Part shown: one piece after another, positions 5,952 to 10,558 of the stretch
Layout of the letters: each line of letters starts with the position of its first letter
Numbering within the stretch: position 1 is the first letter of the stretch
Source: Eubacteriales Family XIII. Incertae Sedis bacterium
Lineage (GTDB): Bacteria > Bacillota > Clostridia > Peptostreptococcales > Anaerovoracaceae
Direction of reading: 5' to 3'
Length of the DNA stretch: 10,558 bases
Assembly: GCA_031257215.1 (NCBI GenBank)
Contig: JAIRPC010000030.1
Coordinates: 1-10,558, forward strand
The notes under the pieces: model-generated
Seen by the model: only the letters and a program-made list of their open reading frames with translations
Databases searched by the model: none
What the model was told of the DNA's origin: nothing
Made by a program: the position numbers and the translations under genes

Positions 5952-8900
5952 ATGAACCAGAAACCACAACCAACAAAACGCGCCATAGCGAGAAAGGCCG
6001 CCTGCGCGCTGCTGACCCTCGCCCTCGTCGCGTCCATGTTCGCCCTGCCCGCGGGCGCGTTCGCGGACTCGAAGGACGCGCCAAAGCAAAAGGCGCAGGG
6101 CGCATCCACCGCCGCCGCCGCACAGACAGGCACGGCGAAAATCACCGCCAGGCACGCCACGAACGACGAGGGCACCACCATGCTTGCGCAGTTCCTGACG
6201 CCGGATGCCACGCTTGAAATGGACGGCGGCGTACTCTACGCCACCGTGACATTCGCCACACCGACAGGCAACGCTATCAACGTGGCGGGCATGAACGGCC
6301 TGAACACATACGTGTCCGCGGGCGGCATAGCCACCCGCTACGACGCGGAGAATACGGTGGCGGACGCCGATGCCAAGACCTATACCGCCAAGCTCCGCAT
6401 GACAGGCGGCGAGCTCGGCGCGACACTGCTCGAACTGAGAATCCCGCCCATGCCGATGGCGCAGTCCGTGCGCCTGTTCCTCAGCGATATCGCGTGGCAG
6501 GACGACAGCGCGGCGGTGAGCATCACGGATCTGAACCTGCGCAAAGCCATACTGGACGCGCTCGGAGTCCAGTACGCGGGCGACAGCGACGCCCAAAGCA
6601 AGCCGGTAACGGAGAACATGATGGCCCGCCTGACCACCTTGGACGCGCATGGCAGGGGCATCACGAACGTCACTGGCCTTGCCAAGGCTGTCAACCTGCA
6701 AAACCTGGACCTAAGCGGCAACCCGCTGGGCTACGCATTCGCGGGCAGCGCCACGATAGGCGCACTGACAAAGTTAAAGACGCTGAATCTAAGCAACTGC
6801 AACCTCGCCTCGCCATTTACGGTGGTCGGAAGCAGCTTCGTTGCCAACCCCACGTGGAATGGTTCTGCGGGGCTAAAACGCTATCTTGCAAATATGGCTG
6901 ACCTGGAAGTCCTTAACCTCTCAGACAACGGCCTGCTCAGCAATTTCGGGCTTCTCGCCGCAGTGTACCCCAGCTTGCGCGTGGTGGATGTATCCAATTG
7001 CGGCATCACCAAGTTGGAACTTGCAAGCTGCGTTATGCCCGCATTGGAGCGCTTTGATGTCAGCGGTGGTTATTATTATCCCAATGAGGACACTGTTGGT
7101 TTTGAGAATGTCGTTGCCTTGGGGATAGATAATTTCATATTTGACAACCAGGGAAAGCTCGCCGACCTGTTTGAGGTCTGGGTGGCAAAGCCAGGGATGG
7201 CAGTAACAACACCTAGTTTGACAGGTGTTGCAACGAGCTATACGCTTAACCGAATCCCCGCTGATACATATCAGATTGACTTGGGAGACACCATAGCCAG
7301 CCAACTGGATCTGGGTTTTAAGTCCTATGCAGACAACAGCTATGCCACGGTAAACGACAAAGAAGTCTTAGCGGCTTTGCCGCCAGCATATACGATCACA
7401 TCGTTGGCATCGTCACCAGTGCTTGAAATGGGGCAGAACAGCTTTACAGTGGACGTTCGCGCCGCAGACGGAACGACGCAGGCCTATACGCTCAGGGTCA
7501 ACCGCGTCGCTCTGCCACAGAGCGCAGACAACGAAAGCGCGGGCATAGCTGACGTCGCCCTTCAAACAGCCGTTTGCGCCAAACTTACTGGCAAACCAGA
7601 TCCATCCACGCACATCGTAACGAAAAGCGAGATGGAAACGCTCACAGGCGAGCTCATTGTGGACAGTGCAGCAGACCTCAGCGGTATCCAGTACGCAACC
7701 GCTCTTGCAACTCTTACGCTCAGGAACGGTAGGTTTACAACTCTGCCCGACCTCTCGGGCATTACGACTTTAAAAACTATGGCGTTGGAAAGCTATGCCT
7801 GCACGACCTTCCCAGAGGTCAGCGCCTTGCCGCCCGCGCTTACGACCCTGCATGTCCTGATGCCAAAGATTAGGAGTATACCCGACCTTGACACAACAGC
7901 GCTAACGGCTTTGACACTCGGACATTACGCAGCATCCGGCTCCGTATATGACAAGCTTGTTGGCCTGCCCGAGCTCACCGCATTGCCCAAAATGCCTGCT
8001 TCACTGCTGGAACTGAATCTTCTCAGGTTGGAGAATGTTTATGAGCTGCCTGTTGGTATAGAGAATATCCAGCTGCAAGCCCTTAAAGTAGTTCGTTGCG
8101 GAATTGCGGATTTCTCTCGTGCCAATGTTTTAAAGGGAACGCTTCCAGGGCTTCGACAGCTGGAAATAGCGCAGCCCGCAGTGAGCAACATCAGCGGTCT
8201 TGCGGGCAACGATAAAATCATTACACTTAGAATTACTGACACGGTAGAAGGCACCAGCATAGAGAGCGGTGCCACAGATGGCATGCCTGCATTGACGTCT
8301 CTAACCATTCGCAATTGCCCGATAAGCGAGATGCCACAGTTTGTTGCCAACTGCCCTCAGTTGACGACAGTAGCCCTAGCATTTTGCAATTTTACCGATA
8401 TACCGAACAGTGTCGCACAGGCTCAGGCGATTACATCGCTGGATATCAGCTACAACCAGATCGGGCAGATAAACACAGACCTCAGCAGTCTCACCGCGCT
8501 TAAAACCCTGGACATCAGCAACAATAAACTCAAAGATTGGCCTGAGAATATTGAGGTATTAAGGGCTCTTACGATTTTACGGATGAACAATCTTAACATC
8601 CGCGATATGAGTGCAGCAGACATGAGCAGCTTCCCACTGCTTACCACATTCTCGCTCTTGTTAAGCGGCGTAGAATCATTGCCTGACATCCGGCCATGCA
8701 CGGAGCTTCAACAGTTCACTGCCTCAGGCAACCGTTACACCGACCTACCCGCAAACTTTTTTGACGGTCTGACGAAACTGCGCACGGTATCGCTTGGCGA
8801 TATGATGATTCTGGATCCTGCTGCCAACGAACCGTTGCCAGGCAGTGGCGCGGCGCAGGCTTTGGCAACAATGAGAGCGATAAGCACGGCTCCATCAGTA

Positions 8901-10558
8901 AGCGTTGTTATCAATAGCGGAACATACGCCAGCATTCGCGCTATCGACAGCGATTTTGGCAAACTGGATGTGAGCTATGCGACTGGCCTGACCGACGTGA
9001 ACGGCGAGGCATCGCTTATCGTGCCTGCGGGTACAAAAAACATTGCGTTCACGCCAGACGCCTACCATGCGTCCACCGTGTTCTCGGTAGACGGCACGCC
9101 GTTCACGGATTCATATACGTTCAGCAATCTGCTGCCAGGCGTTAACACCCTGACAATAAAAGCAACCAATCCGAACATCAGCACAATAGGCACATCAAAG
9201 CCGGTCTATGTGCATATCACGGTTATCGTAGGGGAAGCCCTAGGCGCGGACGCGGAGTTGCAGGAGGGCAGGACATATTTGGTTCCGTACTCCATCATGA
9301 AGCGCGACACCGCGTCGTTCAGCATGGCAGACACCTATTTCACGCACCAGGCTAAGGTGGTGAGGAAAGCCGGCAAATACCAAGTGGACATCTCGACGTC
9401 CAGCGCTAACGACATCCCCGCCATGAAGTATTCGCTAGCCGAAACCTACGCCGCGGCTACTGCCGGCAACTGGACAGACACCCTGCGCCACTCGCAGGTC
9501 GGCAACAGCGTCTGGTTCAGGATGGCGGCAGACAGTTTGGAGAAGCCTATCTACTTGAAGCCCCGTGTTATGCCTATGGGCGGCAGCTGGCCAGAGTGCC
9601 GCCTGGACTTCCATTTGAACGCACCCATCTACGACATCACCACGGACGAAGCCGACGCTTCCGAGCTGTCAGCGGCAGTCGGCGCGGCCGACGAGCTTGT
9701 CGCGAAAGGCTCGGTGTTCACAGACGAAACCTGGGGCGCGTTCGCACAGGCGCTGGCGGCGGCCAAGACAGTGCTTGAAAGCGCACAGAGCGGCGGGCAG
9801 ACGCAGGCACAGGTGGACGAGGCAAAGGCCGCGCTCGTCGCGGCGCAGGGCGCGCTCGTGAAAGACCCAGCTAAGATAGCCGACAAATCCGCGCTGAACG
9901 GGAAGATAGCCGAAGCCAAGGCGCTCGCGAAGGGCAGCCACACGGATGCGTCGTGGAACGCCTTGCAGGAAGCCATTGCCGATGCCGAGGAGATCGCGGC
10001 CGACGACTGGGCCACGCCGCGCGAGGTCAGCACCGCCACGAGCTCCCTCAATATCGCGGTTACCATGTTCGTCACGAGCGGCGACGCGTCCAAGCTCGAC
10101 AAGGACAGCCTGCCCGACGGCAGCTACACAGTTCACATCGACATGATCAGGAGCGCCGACCACCGTTCCAAGTCCATGGCGGACGGCGCGGTGAACCACA
10201 CGGCCAGGCTCACGGTCGAGGACGGAAATTATTACGCCACGCTCGGCTTCAAGGGCATGACCATCAACCTGAACGGCCAGGACATGTTCGGCTACCTGCA
10301 ACATCTGAAATATTACGAGAGTGGCTACGGCTGGAACTACGGCGAGCCGACGGGCGCGATGTCGGAGGCCGAGGTGCTGGACATCTGGAAGAACGCGGAC
10401 GGCTCGGTGCTGACCGACCATTACAACAACGCGTCCACGCCCTATCCGAAATCCCTGCGCTTCCCGCTCGTGGACAAGGCCGGCTACGCCGACAACGACG
10501 TGCCGTTACAGGTGTTCGTCCCGATAATGGAGAGCATTGCGGCGGGCAACGGCACGCA
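5952..10558 (+). CDS. Secreted NEAT-LRR-NEAT-FIVAR-NEAT haem-acquisition surface protein (3' truncated)
   Basis: I translated this frame by eye from the ATG to the window end and found no stop: at least 1535 codons, with the gene continuing beyond. It begins with a signal peptide: basic residues (K9, R10, R14, K15), a hydrophobic core at about 19-34 and a likely cleavage after AFA at residue 38. Domains in order: NEAT-like (about 63-184), LRR block with cap (193-412), beta-sandwich-like segment (415-523), second capped LRR block (527-955), another beta-sandwich segment (981-1096), NEAT (1102-1223), two FIVAR repeats (1238-1303, 1311-1374) and a third NEAT (1386 onward). NEAT domains bind haem or haemoproteins, and NEAT plus LRR occurs in IlsA/Hal and Shr. 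The expected role is capture of haem at the cell surface for the importer encoded upstream. A cell-wall anchor is not visible and may lie downstream. The LRR portion has lower GC and different codon choice from both ends. Confidence 0.85.
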   Translation, partial: MNQKPQPTKRAIARKAACALLTLALVASMFALPAGAFADSKDAPKQKAQGASTAAAAQTGTAKITARHATNDEGTTMLAQFLTPDATLEMDGGVLYATVTFATPTGNAINVAGMNGLNTYVSAGGIATRYDAENTVADADAKTYTAKLRMTGGELGATLLELRIPPMPMAQSVRLFLSDIAWQDDSAAVSITDLNLRKAILDALGVQYAGDSDAQSKPVTENMMARLTTLDAHGRGITNVTGLAKAVNLQNLDLSGNPLGYAFAGSATIGALTKLKTLNLSNCNLASPFTVVGSSFVANPTWNGSAGLKRYLANMADLEVLNLSDNGLLSNFGLLAAVYPSLRVVDVSNCGITKLELASCVMPALERFDVSGGYYYPNEDTVGFENVVALGIDNFIFDNQGKLADLFEVWVAKPGMAVTTPSLTGVATSYTLNRIPADTYQIDLGDTIASQLDLGFKSYADNSYATVNDKEVLAALPPAYTITSLASSPVLEMGQNSFTVDVRAADGTTQAYTLRVNRVALPQSADNESAGIADVALQTAVCAKLTGKPDPSTHIVTKSEMETLTGELIVDSAADLSGIQYATALATLTLRNGRFTTLPDLSGITTLKTMALESYACTTFPEVSALPPALTTLHVLMPKIRSIPDLDTTALTALTLGHYAASGSVYDKLVGLPELTALPKMPASLLELNLLRLENVYELPVGIENIQLQALKVVRCGIADFSRANVLKGTLPGLRQLEIAQPAVSNISGLAGNDKIITLRITDTVEGTSIESGATDGMPALTSLTIRNCPISEMPQFVANCPQLTTVALAFCNFTDIPNSVAQAQAITSLDISYNQIGQINTDLSSLTALKTLDISNNKLKDWPENIEVLRALTILRMNNLNIRDMSAADMSSFPLLTTFSLLLSGVESLPDIRPCTELQQFTASGNRYTDLPANFFDGLTKLRTVSLGDMMILDPAANEPLPGSGAAQALATMRAISTAPSVSVVINSGTYASIRAIDSDFGKLDVSYATGLTDVNGEASLIVPAGTKNIAFTPDAYHASTVFSVDGTPFTDSYTFSNLLPGVNTLTIKATNPNISTIGTSKPVYVHITVIVGEALGADAELQEGRTYLVPYSIMKRDTASFSMADTYFTHQAKVVRKAGKYQVDISTSSANDIPAMKYSLAETYAAATAGNWTDTLRHSQVGNSVWFRMAADSLEKPIYLKPRVMPMGGSWPECRLDFHLNAPIYDITTDEADASELSAAVGAADELVAKGSVFTDETWGAFAQALAAAKTVLESAQSGGQTQAQVDEAKAALVAAQGALVKDPAKIADKSALNGKIAEAKALAKGSHTDASWNALQEAIADAEEIAADDWATPREVSTATSSLNIAVTMFVTSGDASKLDKDSLPDGSYTVHIDMIRSADHRSKSMADGAVNHTARLTVEDGNYYATLGFKGMTINLNGQDMFGYLQHLKYYESGYGWNYGEPTGAMSEAEVLDIWKNADGSVLTDHYNNASTPYPKSLRFPLVDKAGYADNDVPLQVFVPIMESIAAGNGT
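6138..6503 (+). other. NEAT-like domain 1 of the surface protein
   Basis: Residues 63-184 show the NEAT layout: a TTMLAQFLTPDATLEMDGG segment (75-93) in the position of the haem-lid helix and second strand, a long central strand region, and IPPMPMAQSVRLFLSDIAW (164-182) as the closing strands. No Tyr-x3-Tyr haem motif is present; Met167 and Met169 lie in its place. The match is weaker than for the other two NEAT domains. Confidence 0.65.
6528..7187 (+). other. Leucine-rich-repeat block 1 with N-terminal cap
   Basis: Residues 193-412 begin with a cap-like helix (DLNLRKAILDAL) and contain irregular repeats such as NLQNLDLSGNPL, KLKTLNLSNCNL, DLEVLNLSDNGL and SLRVVDVSNCGI. The spacing between repeats is variable because of inserted loops, for example after the second repeat. 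LRR blocks in NEAT proteins usually contact host proteins or assist haem extraction. Confidence 0.8.
7194..7520 (+). other. Beta-sandwich-like linker between LRR blocks
   Basis: Residues 415-523 lack leucine repeats and look like beta strands. The end, NSFTVDVRAADGTTQAYTLR, resembles the closing strands of cadherin-like beta-sandwich domains found in secreted bacterial proteins. It is a probable spacer; the assignment is by pattern only. Confidence 0.5.
7530..8816 (+). other. Leucine-rich-repeat block 2 with its own cap
   Basis: Residues 527-955 start with a second cap (GIADVALQTAVCAKL) and continue with many irregular repeats, including ATLTLRNGRFTTLPDLSG, ITSLDISYNQI, LKTLDISNNKL and ALTILRMNNLNI. 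Several repeats have Cys or Asn at the ladder position (VRCGI, IRNCPI, AFCNF). This block is about twice the length of block 1 and includes the lowest-GC DNA of the gene (21 of 60 bases at 8521-8580). Confidence 0.8.
8892..9239 (+). other. Beta-sandwich-like segment before NEAT 2
   Basis: Residues 981-1096 show alternating strand-like sequence ending in VNTLTIKATNPN and VYVHITVIVG, as in Ig- or cadherin-like spacer domains. No specific family is assigned. GC content rises again across this segment. Confidence 0.4.
9255..9620 (+). other. NEAT domain 2
   Basis: Residues 1102-1223. The opening LQEGRTYLVPYSIMKRDTAS and the lid segment FSMADTYFTHQAKVVRKAGK follow the NEAT pattern closely, with Ser1124-Met1125 where haem-contacting Ser-Met pairs sit in Isd-type domains and Tyr1129 downstream. 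In the C-terminal hairpin the usual Tyr-x3-Tyr appears as Ser1212-x3-Cys1216, preceded by Met1207-Pro-Met1209. Confidence 0.8.
9663..10073 (+). repeat. Two tandem FIVAR repeats
   Basis: Residues 1238-1303 and 1311-1374 are Ala-rich three-helix repeats of the FIVAR type: leucine-alanine heptad, then a T-x3-W motif (DETWGAFAQAL and DASWNALQEAI), then a final helix beginning TQAQVDEAKAAL or TPREVSTATSSL. FIVAR repeats act as rod-like spacers or carbohydrate- and protein-binding modules in Gram-positive surface proteins. Confidence 0.85.
10107..10558 (+). other. NEAT domain 3 (cut by window end)
   Basis: Residues 1386 to 1535 give the clearest NEAT match: LPDGSYTVHIDMIRSADHRS, the lid SKSMADGAVNHTARLTVEDG (Ser1408-Met1409), YYATLGFKGMTI, and the closing strand VFVPIMESIAAGNGT. 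A loop of about 60 residues between the middle strands is long for the family. The final strand lies beyond the window. Confidence 0.85.

Noticed and set aside
5949..6701. Long reverse-strand open frame opposite the start of the NEAT-LRR gene
   Set aside because: It is rich in Arg, His and Val with no recognisable domain and mirrors GC-rich coding on the + strand, where a signal peptide and NEAT-like domain are clear.
9641..10073. Coiled-coil adhesin or apolipoprotein-like helical region
   Set aside because: The T-x3-W motifs and three-helix spacing match FIVAR repeats better than a continuous coiled coil.
9669..10421. Long reverse-strand open frame opposite the FIVAR and NEAT 3 region
   Set aside because: Composition is that of an antisense shadow, and the + strand shows well-conserved FIVAR and NEAT motifs through the same bases.

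Overview
The window is most likely part of a haem/iron acquisition locus of a Gram-positive (monoderm) bacterium. Every gene lies on the + strand. Three things point to a Gram-positive host: a secreted modular protein with NEAT, leucine-rich-repeat (LRR) and FIVAR domains, no outer-membrane receptor or TonB-type gene, and strong GGAGG-type ribosome binding sites. The DNA is GC-rich but uses ATA (Ile) and AGG (Arg) codons freely. A gut or oral high-GC anaerobe, for example a coriobacterium or a GC-rich clostridial lineage, would fit, but that placement is a guess.

Region 1 (1-1606) holds the 3' part of a FecCD/BtuC-type permease and a complete FecE/HmuV-type ATPase that overlaps it by 11 bases. 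Together they form the inner-membrane part of a siderophore/haem importer. The substrate-binding lipoprotein would be expected upstream, outside the window.

Region 2 (1720-5329) encodes two fused membrane-plus-ATPase ABC half-transporters that overlap by 8 bases. Their sequences follow CydD (first) and CydC (second) rather than generic multidrug exporters. The residues that deviate from the ATPase motifs, a missing Q-loop Gln in the first and a changed signature in the second, would fall in the same composite ATP site of a heterodimer. A YbaN/DUF454 small membrane protein (5336-5749) follows with only a 6-base gap.

Region 3 (5750-5951) is an AT-richer intergenic stretch. It carries a 17-base inverted repeat, a good sigma70-type promoter (TTGCCA, 17-base spacer, TAACAT), a GTTAG-N6-CTAAC dyad just after the expected transcription start, and a strong ribosome binding site.

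Region 4 (5952 to the window end) is one uninterrupted reading frame of at least 1535 codons without a stop. It encodes a signal peptide, a NEAT-like domain, two capped LRR blocks each followed by a beta-sandwich-like segment, a second NEAT domain, two FIVAR repeats and a third NEAT domain cut by the window end. This layout recalls the NEAT-LRR haem-scavenging surface proteins (IlsA/Hal of Bacillus, Shr of Streptococcus), but it is larger and arranged differently. A working model is that the surface protein captures haem from host haemoproteins, the FecCD/ATPase importer moves haem or iron-chelate inward, and the CydDC-like pair with YbaN handles haem or a related small molecule at the membrane.

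A short dispersed repeat with core GTCAYYGCGR occurs at three gene junctions and has been read through to form the C-terminal tails of two proteins. The LRR part of the large gene is clearly lower in GC than its flanks. I saw no RNA genes, CRISPR arrays, insertion sequences or convincing rho-independent terminators.
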